A DNA stretch of 64,000 nt from Clostridia bacterium (GTDB lineage Bacteria; Acidobacteriota; Terriglobia; Terriglobales; Acidobacteriaceae): the NCBI GenBank assembly GCA_035561135.1, contig DATMYA010000063.1, forward strand, positions 1 to 64,000, given 5' to 3'. Shown one piece after another: positions 9,319 to 18,518 of the stretch. Made by a program: the position numbers and the translations under genes. The notes beneath the pieces were generated by a model that was given only the letters and a program-made list of their open reading frames with translations, was not told where the DNA came from and made no database searches. The first letter of the stretch is position 1; each line of letters starts with the position of its first letter.

Positions 9319-10878
9319 CTACTCCCACTCGATGGTGCCGGGGGGTTTTGACGTGATGTCGTACACCACCCGATTGATCCCCTTGATTTCGTTGACGATG
9401 CGGTTGGAGATGCGCTTGATGACTTCCCATGGTAGTTCGACGATGTCGGCGGTCATGCCGTCTTCTGAGTTCACGGCGCGGATAGCGCAGGTGTAAGCGT
9501 ACGTGCGCTGGTCGCCCATGACGCCGACGGACATGACTGGAAGAAGCACGGCGAACGACTGCCAAATCTTTTCGTAAAGGCCGGCGTTCCTGATTTCGGT
9601 GACTACAATGTGGTCGGCTTCCTGAAGCAAGGAAATGCGCTCGGGCGTGACTTCGCCGAGGATGCGGACGGCGAGGCCGGGGCCGGGGAAGGGCTGGCGT
9701 TGCAGCATGTCTTCCGGCATACCCAGGTCGCGCCCAATGCGCCGCACTTCATCCTTAAACAAATCCTTTAAGGGCTCAATCAGTTTGAGCTTCATCTTGT
9801 CTGGCAGGCCCCCGACGTTGTGATGGCTTTTGATGGTCTGCGACGGGCCGCGCACGGAACGCGACTCGATGACGTCGGGATAGAGCGTGCCCTGAACGAG
9901 CCAGTCGACGTTCCCCTGGGTTTGCTTAACGCGGTGGGCTTCGGCATCGAAGACTTCGATGAATTCGTAACCGATGATCTTGCGTTTTTTCTCAGGCTCG
10001 GTGACGCCGGCGAGTTTGGAGAGGAAACGGCCGGTGGCGTCAACGGCGTCCACGTTGAGGTGGAGCTTGTTGCGAAGGTTGAACTGAACTTTCTCGAACT
10101 CGTCTTTTCGCAGAACGCCGTTGTTCACGAATATGCAGGTGAGGCGGTCTCCTATGGCGCGGGCGACGAGCGTGGCGGCGACGGAGGAATCCACGCCTCC
10201 GGAGATACCGCAGATTGCGCGGCCTTCCGGGCCGACAGTCTGGCGGATGCTTTCCACCGTCTCGTCGATAAAGCGCTGAGGCGTCCAGTTCGGGATGGTT
10301 CCGCAGATCTCGAAGAGGAAGTTGCGGAGCACCTGCGTGCCGAGCCTAGTGTGATGGACTTCGGGATGGAACTGGACGGCGTACATGCTTCTCTCGGGAT
10401 TTTCTATGGCGGCAACGGCTGACGGCGAAGTGCCAACGAGTTTAAATCCCGGGGCCAGTTCTGTGGCTTCATCGCCATGGGACATCCAGACGTTCATCGA
10501 CGGTGGGAGTCCACGGAAGAGTTTGGACGAGCCGGTGATGGTGACCTCGGCGTGTCCGTACTCTCGCTTGGTGCCGGGGCGAACTTTGCCGCCGAGCTTG
10601 TGCGTCATGAACTGTAGGCCGTAACAGATTCCGAGAACGGGCATACCAAGGGCGAGAATGCGCTCATCGGACGGCGGCGCATCGGCGTCGTAAACGGAGC
10701 AGGGGCCGCCGGAGAGAATGATGCCTGCCGGCTTGTAACTGCGGACCTCGTCGAGCGAGGCCGTGCAGGGCAGCACGACAGAAAAGACGTTCTGCTCGCG
10801 GATCCGGCGCGCGATAAGCTGGGTGTACTGCGACCCGAAATCGAGGATGACGATGGATTGAAGGGATGGATGGTCCAC
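9319..10878 (-). CDS. guaA: GMP synthase (glutamine-hydrolysing)
   Basis: This purine biosynthesis enzyme converts XMP to GMP using glutamine and ATP. At 519 residues it has the normal full length. The class I glutamine amidotransferase domain has the nucleophile Cys in GICYGLQ and the His-Glu pair in QFHPEVHHT. The ATP-pyrophosphatase domain carries the P-loop SGGVDSS. The C-terminal dimerisation domain ends in the invariant KPPGTIEWE, which confirms the stop. Start MDHPSLQSIVILDFGSQYTQ matches the family. There is no gua operon partner; guaB is not adjacent. The 5' side carries a short AT-rich repeat shared with rph and thiG. Confidence 0.98.
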   Translation of the reverse strand: MDHPSLQSIVILDFGSQYTQLIARRIREQNVFSVVLPCTASLDEVRSYKPAGIILSGGPCSVYDADAPPSDERILALGMPVLGICYGLQFMTHKLGGKVRPGTKREYGHAEVTITGSSKLFRGLPPSMNVWMSHGDEATELAPGFKLVGTSPSAVAAIENPERSMYAVQFHPEVHHTRLGTQVLRNFLFEICGTIPNWTPQRFIDETVESIRQTVGPEGRAICGISGGVDSSVAATLVARAIGDRLTCIFVNNGVLRKDEFEKVQFNLRNKLHLNVDAVDATGRFLSKLAGVTEPEKKRKIIGYEFIEVFDAEAHRVKQTQGNVDWLVQGTLYPDVIESRSVRGPSQTIKSHHNVGGLPDKMKLKLIEPLKDLFKDEVRRIGRDLGMPEDMLQRQPFPGPGLAVRILGEVTPERISLLQEADHIVVTEIRNAGLYEKIWQSFAVLLPVMSVGVMGDQRTYAYTCAIRAVNSEDGMTADIVELPWEVIKRISNRIVNEIKGINRVVYDITSKPPGTIEWE

Positions 10879-10920
10879 GTACTAATTTGATAGGAAATCG
10901 AAAAAAAGGCAAATCGGAAG

Positions 10921-10946
10921 AATTGGTAATCGGCGGAAAATTAATT
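10921..10946. repeat. AT-rich TAATCGG-type leader repeat upstream of guaA
   Basis: The AT-rich stretch contains aattggtaatcgg followed by further aatta motifs, about 45 bases upstream of the guaA start. It shares the TAATCGG core with repeats upstream of rph and thiG. The role is unknown; it may be a degenerate dispersed repeat. Confidence 0.45.
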
Positions 10947-10967
10947 GTGCACTGGAAACACGAACGA

Positions 10968-11918
10968 TTACGACAGTTCGGGCGTCGGAACGGGCAGAGG
11001 CCGCGGGGACTGGTCGGAGTTTGCGGCGATCGACACGTAACTGGCGAGGCGGGCGACGAGGAGAGCGTCCGAGATAACGAGATAGAGGAGTGTGATCAGG
11101 GCGAGCGCGATCCCAGAGGCTGCGGGAACACGGTCCATAAGCGAAATCGGGCCGAGCGCGGCAACGGCAGTCGCGACGGCCAGTACGGATCGGAGCAGGC
11201 CATTCAAGGCGGCGGCAGATGCCAATGTGCTTTTATTACGCCGCCAGAACGCAACGGCCTCGGAGATGGAGTCCAGGCTTGATCGCCCATCGCGGATGGC
11301 GAAGATGGGTGCCACAGATAAAACCCAGTTGATCGCTGACCAGAAGAGCAGGGACAGAGAGAGCACTCCGAGAAAGGCGAGCACGGCGCGTATGATGTGC
11401 GGCTCGTCCGCGGTACCGGCGTTGAGAGCGGCGATGGCTGCGGAACCGAAGTATCCGAGCACGAGCGCAAGCAGCGCAGTAATGCGCAGGAAGTGGAGCA
11501 TGAACAGCGCGGACCACGGAATTCGGGGCTGCGGGGCGCTAGAGCCTTCGGGGGTTTCTGCGGGCGTGAAGTGTTCGACAAGGGTCGTGAGGGTGGATGC
11601 GCGTCCGATGGTGGCGGCGATGATCCACAGGATGGCATACGCCGGGAGCAGGATAGCCGCTAGCCGTGTGAGCAGAGGCAGTGCGGAGCGCAGCACATTC
11701 GATATGGCTCCGGCCATGAGAAACGGTTGCATGGTGGCGAGCAGGAGTTGGTCTTGCGGCGTGACTTCAAGTGCGTGCTGTAACTCATTCGAAGAAAACA
11801 GGAGCAGCGCGACGGCCGCCAGCGCAAACGTCCACCTCCACGCTATCTCCGCGAGTAACACGTCGGGACGCGCCGAGAGCGCGCGCAGGCCATCGGTGAA
11901 CGGAGATGGGCGTGGCAT
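10968..11918 (-). CDS. Integral membrane protein of unknown function
   Basis: I do not recognise a specific family. The 316-residue product shows about six hydrophobic segments: WTFALAAVALLLF, AILLPAYAILWIIAATI, LFMLHFLRITALLALVLGYF, AVLAFLGVLSLSLLFWSAI, SVLAVATAVAALGPI and ALALITLLYLVISDALLV. A soluble loop sits around residues 115-135, and there is a Pro-rich C-terminal tail. The charge pattern and repeated helices suggest an inner-membrane protein. I start at the ATG at 11918 because the longer frame, beginning at 12011, would run through the leuS terminator hairpin. There is no clear Shine-Dalgarno. It lies between guaA and leuS on the same strand but is separated from leuS by that terminator. 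Confidence 0.7.
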   Translation of the reverse strand: MPRPSPFTDGLRALSARPDVLLAEIAWRWTFALAAVALLLFSSNELQHALEVTPQDQLLLATMQPFLMAGAISNVLRSALPLLTRLAAILLPAYAILWIIAATIGRASTLTTLVEHFTPAETPEGSSAPQPRIPWSALFMLHFLRITALLALVLGYFGSAAIAALNAGTADEPHIIRAVLAFLGVLSLSLLFWSAINWVLSVAPIFAIRDGRSSLDSISEAVAFWRRNKSTLASAAALNGLLRSVLAVATAVAALGPISLMDRVPAASGIALALITLLYLVISDALLVARLASYVSIAANSDQSPRPLPVPTPELS

Positions 11919-11972
11919 GAGCAGAGGATAACGGAATTGGCAGATCGAAGACTGGAAAAATGCAGCGCCGAT

Positions 11973-12009
11973 GAAACGAAAGAGCCCCAGCCGCTTTCGA
12001 CTGGGGCTC
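11973..12009 (-). terminator. Rho-independent terminator of leuS
   Basis: The perfect 9-bp stem GAGCCCCAG/CTGGGGCTC spans 11982-12009 with a 10-base loop, followed on the minus strand by TTTCGTTT. It lies about 30 bases beyond the leuS stop. Confidence 0.85.
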
Positions 12010-12041
12010 ACTTCTAGACGGACTTTTCCGGGTATCGAGTT

Positions 12042-14819
12042 CTAGCGCACGACGATGTTGACCAGCTTGCCCGGGACAACGATCGACTTCACGATCTGCT
12101 TGCCTTCGACGGCGCCCCGGACCTTCTCGTCGGACATGGCGCGTTCCCGCACGATTGCTTCGGGACTGTCCGCAGGCACGGTAAGGCGTCCGCGAAGCTT
12201 GCCGTTGACCTGAACGACGATTTCGATCTCGTTCTCTTTCGCCAGCGCCGAATCGTACTGCGGCCAGGGATGGCGGAGGAGCTTCGTGGCGTCTTCGCCC
12301 AGAGCCTGCCAGAGTTCGTGGGCAAGGTACGGAGCGAAGGGTGAAAGCAGGAGGACGAGCTTGCGCTGTGCGTCGGCGAGGAAGGCGAGCGGCAGCTGAC
12401 CTTTGGCCTGGTCTTCGGCGGCGTAGAGATCGTTGACGAGCTCCATGATGGCGGCGATGGAGGTATTGAAGTGCCAGCGTCCGCCGAAGTCGTCCGATAC
12501 GCGTTTGATCGTCTGATGAAGCTTGCGTTGAACTTTGCATGCGGCGGGCAAGAGCTCAGCCGGCACGGGCTGGTTCCACTCTGGATGCGAGGGCTGCGCG
12601 TTGCGAACGACGTAGCGGTACACGCGCGAGAGGAAACGCGAGATGCCCTCGACGCCGGCATCCTGCCAGTCCAGATCGCGGTCGGGCGGAGCGGCGAAAA
12701 GCGTGTAGAGACGCGTGGCGTCGGCACCGTAGCGCTCGACCATGTCGTCGGGCGATACGACGTTGCCGAGAGACTTCGACATCTTCGCGCCGTCTTTTAT
12801 GACCATGCCCTGCGTGAAGAGGCGTTCCGCAGGTTCACTGTTTTTGATCAGTCCCATGTCGCGCATGAACTTGGTCCAGAAGCGCGAATAGATGAGGTGC
12901 AGAATCGCGTGTTCGACGCCGCCGATGTACTGGTCGATAGGAAACCAGTAATTCGCAACATCGGAGTCGAAGGGCTTGTCGTCAACCGGGCTGGTGTAGC
13001 GATAGAAGTACCAGCTGGAATCGACAAAGGTGTCCATGGTGTCGGTTTCGCGACGCGCTGCGCCGCCACACTTGGGGCAAGTGGTGTTGACGAACTCAGG
13101 CACACGGCCGAGCGGTGAGCCGCCGGCGAGCGTGATGGCGATGGCGTCCGGCAAGAGCACGGGCAGCTGATCTTCCGGAACGGGTACCACGCCGCAGTGA
13201 TCGCAATAGATCATGGGGATCGGCGTACCCCAGTAGCGCTGGCGTGATACACCCCAATCCTTCAAGCGATAGTTGACAGTGGCTTTGCCAAAGCCGTGTT
13301 GCTCGGCAAAGGCGGCCATCTTCTTCTGTGCCTCTATGCAGGCGAGTCCGTTGAAGTCGCCGCTGTTGATAAGCAGGCTTTCTTCCCCGGTATACGGAAG
13401 GACGTCATTCTCCGGTTCTCCCGCTGCGGGCGGCTCTTCCCGACGTCGAGGGAGGATGACGACGCGGATCTCAAGGTCGTACTTTTTCGCGAACTCGAAG
13501 TCGCGCTCGTCATGCGCGGGCACGCTCATGACAGCGCCCGTGCCGTAATCCATCAGGATGTAGTTGGCGACCCAGATGGGCACGCGCTCCTGATTGAACG
13601 GATTGATGGCATAGAAGCCGGTGAACACGCCGTGCTTCTCGATGGCGCCGATGTCGCCCTGTTCCTTGGCGCGGCGCTGCTCGTTCACCATGTCCTCGAC
13701 CCTGTGGAGCAGGTCGGGATTGTTGGCGATGAAATCCGCTACGAGAGGATGCTCGGGCGCGAGTTGGATCGACGTAGCGCCGTAGATGGTGTCAATTCGG
13801 GTTGTGAAGACGGTGATCGTGTCGCCCGCTGGCCCGGCGACGTAGTCGACCTTGAAGTCGACGAGCGCACCTTCGCTGCGGCCAATCCAGTTGCGCTGCA
13901 TCGTGCGAACCTTCTCCGGCCAGCCCTCGAGTTTGTCGAGGTCGCGGAGGAGTTCGTCGGCGTACTTGGTGATGCGGAGGAACCATTGCGTGAGTTCTCT
14001 CTGCTCAACAGGAGTGCTTTCGTGACGCCAGCAGCAGCCGCCAACCACCTGCTCGTTGGCAAGAACGGTGGCGCACTCGGGACACCAGTTCACCTTGGAC
14101 TTCTTGCGATACGCGAGATCCTTCTCGTAGAGCTTGAGGAAGAACCACTGGTTCCAGCGGTAGTACTCCGGCAGGCAGGTTGTGACTTCCTTCGACCAGT
14201 CGTAGGCGAAACCGAGGCGCTTCATCTGCGCCTTCATGCTGGCGATGTTGCGGAGCGTCCACTCCTTCGGCGGCGTCTGGTTCTTGATCGCCGCGTTCTC
14301 GGCGGGAAGTCCGAAGGAGTCCCAGCCCATGGGATGAAGGACGTTGTGCCCGGTCATCCACATATAGCGGGCGAGCGCGTCGCCAATGGAATAGTTGCGC
14401 ACGTGTCCCATATGGAGAGCGCCGGAAGGATAAGGCAGCATTTCCAGCACGTAATACTTCTTGCGCTCGGAGTCGCCGGCATCGGAGGCGTATAGCGTCG
14501 GGTCCATCTGCCAGGCTGCAGCCCATTTTTCTTCAATGGGAACGGGACGATAGCGCACGTCTTCCGGACGGTCCTCAGGCCGCTCGGCTATGGTGACGGA
14601 CTTACCGGACTCGCTCGGCTCAGCTTGCGCCAGCTCGGCTATCTTGCCGGGTTCACCGGTGCTGGGGTGGTCAGGTTCGGTGAGGCCAAGTTCAGCAGTG
14701 ACTTCGCGAACTACATCTCTCACGTCTTCAGCAATCTCGCGAACGGCATCAGAAGCCTGCTCGACAATGTTGTTGTTCTTAGGAGTGCGCTTGCCGGTAG
14801 TTTTATTCTTTTCAGTCAT
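12042..14819 (-). CDS. leuS: Leucyl-tRNA synthetase with an extra N-terminal extension
   Basis: This class Ia aminoacyl-tRNA synthetase charges tRNA-Leu. The 925 residues include the HIGH-type motif HMGH (about residue 135, in [13 protein letters not shown]), a long CP1 editing domain (about residues 300-520, with the [10 protein letters not shown] segment), the zinc-type cysteines CPECATVL and CPKCGG, and KMSKS near residue 680 ([11 protein letters not shown]). Bacterial LeuRS is usually about 800-880 residues and begins close to the [14 protein letters not shown] segment. Here that segment starts near residue 90, preceded by a charged, helix-prone tract ([20 protein letters not shown]). I saw no better-supported internal start, so the extension appears to be translated. 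Confidence 0.96.
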   Translation of the reverse strand: MTEKNKTTGKRTPKNNNIVEQASDAVREIAEDVRDVVREVTAELGLTEPDHPSTGEPGKIAELAQAEPSESGKSVTIAERPEDRPEDVRYRPVPIEEKWAAAWQMDPTLYASDAGDSERKKYYVLEMLPYPSGALHMGHVRNYSIGDALARYMWMTGHNVLHPMGWDSFGLPAENAAIKNQTPPKEWTLRNIASMKAQMKRLGFAYDWSKEVTTCLPEYYRWNQWFFLKLYEKDLAYRKKSKVNWCPECATVLANEQVVGGCCWRHESTPVEQRELTQWFLRITKYADELLRDLDKLEGWPEKVRTMQRNWIGRSEGALVDFKVDYVAGPAGDTITVFTTRIDTIYGATSIQLAPEHPLVADFIANNPDLLHRVEDMVNEQRRAKEQGDIGAIEKHGVFTGFYAINPFNQERVPIWVANYILMDYGTGAVMSVPAHDERDFEFAKKYDLEIRVVILPRRREEPPAAGEPENDVLPYTGEESLLINSGDFNGLACIEAQKKMAAFAEQHGFGKATVNYRLKDWGVSRQRYWGTPIPMIYCDHCGVVPVPEDQLPVLLPDAIAITLAGGSPLGRVPEFVNTTCPKCGGAARRETDTMDTFVDSSWYFYRYTSPVDDKPFDSDVANYWFPIDQYIGGVEHAILHLIYSRFWTKFMRDMGLIKNSEPAERLFTQGMVIKDGAKMSKSLGNVVSPDDMVERYGADATRLYTLFAAPPDRDLDWQDAGVEGISRFLSRVYRYVVRNAQPSHPEWNQPVPAELLPAACKVQRKLHQTIKRVSDDFGGRWHFNTSIAAIMELVNDLYAAEDQAKGQLPLAFLADAQRKLVLLLSPFAPYLAHELWQALGEDATKLLRHPWPQYDSALAKENEIEIVVQVNGKLRGRLTVPADSPEAIVRERAMSDEKVRGAVEGKQIVKSIVVPGKLVNIVVR

Positions 14820-14830
14820 TGAGACACTTC

Positions 14831-14860
14831 GAATCAGTGCGTTTATGTAAACATTGATTC
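14831..14860 (-). promoter_or_regulatory. Inverted repeat in the leuS 5' leader
   Basis: GAATCAGTG and CATTGATTC form an inverted repeat (8 of 9 pairs) around a 12-base AT-rich spacer, ending 12 bases before the leuS start. As RNA it would fold next to the ribosome-binding region; as DNA it could be an operator. It has no T-box features. Confidence 0.35.
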
Positions 14861-14938
14861 TACAACGGAGAGAGAGAAACCACGCATCTCTCAGCAGAGC
14901 AGATCGCTCGGCATTCGTAAATCCGTTGGCAGCCGTGC

Positions 14939-15904
14939 TCAGCGCTTGTTGGCGCTCGATCGCGTATCGTCAACGAAGGCCTTAAGGGCACGTACGTTGG
15001 TCAGGTCGTCGAGAGGGGCGTCGATGGGAGTTTCGGCAATGAAGGCGGCGTGAGCTGTGCGCATATCGTTGAGCAGCCGGGCAAAGAGTTCGGGGCCGAT
15101 GCTGCCTTTTCCGATGTGTTCGTGGCGGTCGAGTTTGCTGCCGCAGGCGGCCTTTGCGTCGTTGCAGTGCCAGACGGGGACATTAGCGAGACCTATGGTT
15201 GCGTCAAGGTGCTGCATGGTCTCAGCATAGCCTTCGGCGGTGGTGATGTCGTAGCCAGCGACGTGGGTATGGCAGGTGTCGATGCAGGCGGCAGCACGTA
15301 TGTGCTTGCGGAGGCACTGGACGAGTTCGGCGACCTGCTCGAAATTGCCGCCAAGAGAGAACTCGGCCCCGGCGGTATTCTCGATCAGGATGGTGAGGCT
15401 GGAGTTCTCGATGCCCGTGTCGCGGACAGCTTCTTCGATGGAGGCGGCGACGCGCTCAAGTCCCTCCTCGCGCGAGCTGCCGCGGAACGAACCGGGATGC
15501 AAAACGATGTATTCGGCGCAGAGTGCAATCGCGCGTTCGATTTCCATGCGGAAGGCGGTAATGGATTTCTGAAGGAACTCGGGATTTCCGCCGGCGAGGT
15601 TGACCAGGTAGTTGGCGTGGATAACGAGCGGTCGCAGGTCATACTTGTCGCGAAGGCTGTTCATCATGTTGCACTGGTCGCGTCCGAGATCGTAGGGCTT
15701 CCACTGGCGCGGACTAGACGAGAAAACCTGGAAGGTGTTGCAGCCGAGTCGCCATGCGCGTTCGGCTGCTGTCTCTACGCCTCCGGCGGTTGATGTATGT
15801 ATGCCGACGCGGCGCGATGTCGGCGGCGAAGCGGGTTCGGCAGGAAGGAGTTTGAGTATGTCCTTTTCGGGCTTGACGGCGTCTTTCTTGAACGAGCGCG
15901 GCAT
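14939..15904 (-). CDS. nfo: Endonuclease IV (AP endonuclease)
   Basis: This base-excision repair enzyme cleaves 5' to abasic sites using three zinc ions in a TIM barrel. Metal-ligand segments are visible in order: [50 protein letters not shown] and [12 protein letters not shown]. From the ATG at 15904 the product has 321 residues. The catalytic barrel starts only around residue 32, so there is a short basic N-terminal leader ([15 protein letters not shown]). The frame extends further upstream to 15967 but the extra residues look unrelated. GGAGG lies two bases before the chosen start, a short spacing, so the start is moderately sure. It is preceded by a repeat-rich intergenic region. Confidence 0.92.
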   Translation of the reverse strand: MPRSFKKDAVKPEKDILKLLPAEPASPPTSRRVGIHTSTAGGVETAAERAWRLGCNTFQVFSSSPRQWKPYDLGRDQCNMMNSLRDKYDLRPLVIHANYLVNLAGGNPEFLQKSITAFRMEIERAIALCAEYIVLHPGSFRGSSREEGLERVAASIEEAVRDTGIENSSLTILIENTAGAEFSLGGNFEQVAELVQCLRKHIRAAACIDTCHTHVAGYDITTAEGYAETMQHLDATIGLANVPVWHCNDAKAACGSKLDRHEHIGKGSIGPELFARLLNDMRTAHAAFIAETPIDAPLDDLTNVRALKAFVDDTRSSANKR

Positions 15905-15922
15905 GGCCTCCAAGTTTAGCAA

Positions 15923-16052
15923 GAGGCGGACGGCGACGGCAGACGTCGGACGGCAGACTTCAAACATCAGACATCAGGCCTCAGATCTCAGACAGTGGAC
16001 GGCAGACTTCAGACGGCAGACTCTCGACTTCAGACATCAGACAATCGGTTTC
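15923..16052. repeat. Degenerate cagacttcaga short-unit repeat tract
   Basis: Units of the form ggcagacttcagac, cagacatcag and cctcagatctcagac recur with drift across about 130 bases. A shorter relative (cttcagacggcgg) lies near 23650. There is no coding potential; the tract looks like a slippage-generated or dispersed intergenic repeat. Confidence 0.6.
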
Positions 16053-16062
16053 AAGCAAGAGC

Positions 16063-16107
16063 GTCATCCTGATGAGCGGAGCGCCGAAGGCGCGGAGTCG
16101 AAGGACC
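16063..16107 (+). repeat. Dispersed intergenic element, tcatcctga ... gtcgaagga type
   Basis: The element begins gtcatcctga and ends gagtcgaaggacc, with the inner palindrome-like ggagcgccgaaggcgc. Related copies in this window lie at 41205-41241 (reverse) and 45341-45363 (reverse), with partial copies near 25780 and 45272. Confidence 0.6.
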
Positions 16108-16241
16108 GTGCGGTTCGCTGTCTCAGCAGTGGCCTCGCTCGCCCCGGCCCCTGTTCGCGGCTCTGAACCTTGAGAACCCGCCTTTCCATTGCCCGTAGGC
16201 CCTAAGCCGCTATAAACTAAACGTTTCCCGAGGAACCCACG

Positions 16242-17351
16242 ATGTTAGTTGTAATGAAGGCGCACGCGAGCGAAGAGCAGGTGCGTGCGGTATGTGAAAA
16301 GATCGAGCGGCTCGGTTATCGTCCGCACTCAATCCCTGGCGCGCAGCGTACGGCAATTGGAATCACCGGCAACAAGGGTGAGGTGAACCCTTCGGCGCTG
16401 GAAGAGATGACAGGCGTTCAGGAAGTGATCCGGGTAACCAAGCCTTACAAGCTGGTGAGCCGCGACGTCAAGGAAGAGAACACGATCGTTCGCTTCCCAG
16501 CGCAAGGTGCCCAGGTCGACGAGGCGACGATCGGCGGCCGCGAGTTGGCAATCATCGCGGGGCCGTGTGCAATCGAGAACGCGGAGCAGGCGTTCCGTGT
16601 GGCAGAGAGGGTGGCGAAGCAAGGCGTGCGTTTCTTCCGCGGCGGCGCCTACAAGCCGCGCACATCGCCTTACGCATTCCAGGGACTGGGTCTTGAAGGT
16701 TTGAAGATCATGTCCGGCATCCGCGAGCAATTCGGGATGCGGATTGTGACGGAAGCGGTGGACCACGAGTCGCTCGACCTGGTAGCGGAATGGGCGGATG
16801 TAATCCAGATCGGCGCGCGCAACATGCAGAACTTCTCGCTGCTGAAGCAAGCGGGAAAGATGAAAAAGCCGGTGCTGCTGAAGCGCGGCATGAGCGCCAC
16901 GCTGGAAGAATTCCTGATGGCGGCCGAGTATGTGATGAGCGAAGGGAATTACGAAGTCATCCTTTGCGAGCGCGGCGTGCGCACCTTTGCGGACCACACG
17001 CGCAATACGCTGGACCTTAGCGTGGTTCCGGCCGTGCAACGTTTAAGTCATCTGCCGATCGTGGTGGACCCGAGCCACGGCACGGGCAAGCGCAACAAGG
17101 TAACGCCGCTTTCACGCGCAGCCGTCGCCGTCGGTGGTGACGGGTTGATCGTTGAAGTGCATAACGATCCCGACCACGCGATGTCTGACGGCGCGCAGTC
17201 ACTTTTCCCTGAGCAGTTTGATGAGCTGATGTTGCAGGTGCGCCAGATTGCGTCCGTTGTGAACAGGACGGCTCCGGAAGCGCGCGATGCGGCGACAGCC
17301 AAGACGCTGCGTGCGGCTACAAGCACGAGCAAACCAGCCGCGGCCCTGTGA
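16242..17351 (+). CDS. aroF: 3-deoxy-7-phosphoheptulonate (DAHP) synthase, type I beta
   Basis: This is the first enzyme of the shikimate pathway, condensing phosphoenolpyruvate and erythrose 4-phosphate. The 369 residues comprise an N-terminal ferredoxin-like regulatory domain (residues 1-70, [17 protein letters not shown]) and the catalytic barrel. Barrel motifs are [60 protein letters not shown] and VDPSHGTG. This domain order is that of the AroF/AroA type I beta enzymes of Bacillus and Thermotoga, in which the extra domain mediates feedback by aromatic amino acids. A 40-residue Ala/Thr-rich tail follows the barrel. Its stop overlaps the GTG start of the next gene by four bases, so the two are translationally coupled. 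Confidence 0.95.
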   Translation: MLVVMKAHASEEQVRAVCEKIERLGYRPHSIPGAQRTAIGITGNKGEVNPSALEEMTGVQEVIRVTKPYKLVSRDVKEENTIVRFPAQGAQVDEATIGGRELAIIAGPCAIENAEQAFRVAERVAKQGVRFFRGGAYKPRTSPYAFQGLGLEGLKIMSGIREQFGMRIVTEAVDHESLDLVAEWADVIQIGARNMQNFSLLKQAGKMKKPVLLKRGMSATLEEFLMAAEYVMSEGNYEVILCERGVRTFADHTRNTLDLSVVPAVQRLSHLPIVVDPSHGTGKRNKVTPLSRAAVAVGGDGLIVEVHNDPDHAMSDGAQSLFPEQFDELMLQVRQIASVVNRTAPEARDAATAKTLRAATSTSKPAAAL

Positions 17352-18487
17352 AAACACAAAATAAAATTGCTATTCTCGCACTCGCGGCGGTTCTGATCGC
17401 CGCCCCTGCCTGCCGCAACAAAGCCGAAACGAATCAGCGCGAGTACGCTTACGTCTCGAACGGGAAGAGCGACACGGTTACCGTCATCGACCTGAACGAA
17501 CTGAAGCCATTGAAGACGCTGACGGTCGGAAAGAGCCCGACGGGCGTAGCGGAGAATCCGGCAAAGAACGAAGTTTACGTCGTGAACACCGAGTCAAACA
17601 GTGTCTCCGTCATCGACGCCGATCGCAACGAGGTGGTGGCAACAATCGGCGTGCATCGCGCGCCGTATTTTATTTCGGTGAGCGCGGATGGCACACGCGC
17701 TTACGTGGCGAACTCGGGCTCCAACAATGTGAGCGCCATCGATCTGGATCGGCGACAGGTGCTGGCTAATATAGACGTCGGCGTGCAGCCGGGGCTGGCG
17801 CGAGTTTCGAAGGACGGCCGGGTTGTCGTCGTCACGAATCGCGGAGGTAACTCCGTGAGCGTAATCGATGCAGCGAAGCTGACGATGCGTGCGGAGATTC
17901 CTGTCTGCAAGAATCCGGAAGATCTGCGGATTCTGCCGGATGCTAGCAAGGTGTTCGTGGCGTGCACGGCTTCGGGACAGGTCGCCGCAGTGGATTTGAA
18001 GAACAACAAGGTGCTTGCGCTGTTGAAGGTTGGACAGACGCCAATCCAGTTGGCTTTAAAGCCCGATGGCGGTGAACTGTTCGTGAGCAACTACGATGCG
18101 CACACGATCTCGGCCATCAACACCACGGCGAACGAAGTGAGCGAGAGCTTCCTGGCGGGCGACAATCCAGTCCGCGGCCTGGTGACGAGCGACAACGCGC
18201 TGCTGTTCGTGAACAATCACGGATCGAACACGGTTGCTGTCGTAGATATCGGCACGCGCAAAATGCTGGTGAGCGTGCAGGTGGGGAGCCGTCCGGATGC
18301 GATGGCGCTCTCGACGGGCGAGAAACTATTGCTGGTAGTGGATTCACATTCAGGCGATGTTGCGGTGCTGCGGCTCGATAAGCGTATCGACAAGAAAAAC
18401 ACGAACCCGCCGCAGCGGCTGTTTACGATGGTGCCCGTGGGCATGCAGCCGAATGACATTGCAGTGAAAGCGATTGCTGCGCTGTAG
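17348..18487 (+). CDS. YncE-like YVTN beta-propeller protein, exported
   Basis: The 379-residue product has an N-terminal hydrophobic export signal ([14 protein letters not shown]). The cysteine may be lipidated, although the APAC box is a poor lipobox. The rest is a series of about seven propeller blades with repeated [37 protein letters not shown] and [16 protein letters not shown] strands, the YVTN family pattern. Such proteins are periplasmic and often of unknown ligand; YncE binds DNA in vitro. The start is a GTG within the GTGA overlap with the DAHP synthase stop. Coupling to an aromatic pathway gene is probably incidental. Confidence 0.85.
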   Translation: MKTQNKIAILALAAVLIAAPACRNKAETNQREYAYVSNGKSDTVTVIDLNELKPLKTLTVGKSPTGVAENPAKNEVYVVNTESNSVSVIDADRNEVVATIGVHRAPYFISVSADGTRAYVANSGSNNVSAIDLDRRQVLANIDVGVQPGLARVSKDGRVVVVTNRGGNSVSVIDAAKLTMRAEIPVCKNPEDLRILPDASKVFVACTASGQVAAVDLKNNKVLALLKVGQTPIQLALKPDGGELFVSNYDAHTISAINTTANEVSESFLAGDNPVRGLVTSDNALLFVNNHGSNTVAVVDIGTRKMLVSVQVGSRPDAMALSTGEKLLLVVDSHSGDVAVLRLDKRIDKKNTNPPQRLFTMVPVGMQPNDIAVKAIAAL

Positions 18488-18518
18488 CCGGTTTAATGCA
18501 TCCTATCTATTCTTCCTA

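Larger units (their letters stand above)
15905..16241. other. Gene-free intergenic region with degenerate repeats
   Basis: This stretch lies between the divergent nfo and DAHP synthase genes. It consists of a run of short degenerate units (15923-16052) and one tcctga/tcgaagga element (16063-16107). The last 100 bases would hold the promoter of the DAHP synthase gene, but I see no convincing -35/-10 pair. Confidence 0.6.

Noticed and set aside
13296-14495. 399-codon plus-strand frame within leuS
   Set aside because: It is entirely antisense to conserved LeuRS motifs, so it is a shadow frame.
15923-16052. CRISPR array
   Set aside because: The units are 10-14 bases, drifted and adjacent without unique spacers, and no cas genes are present.
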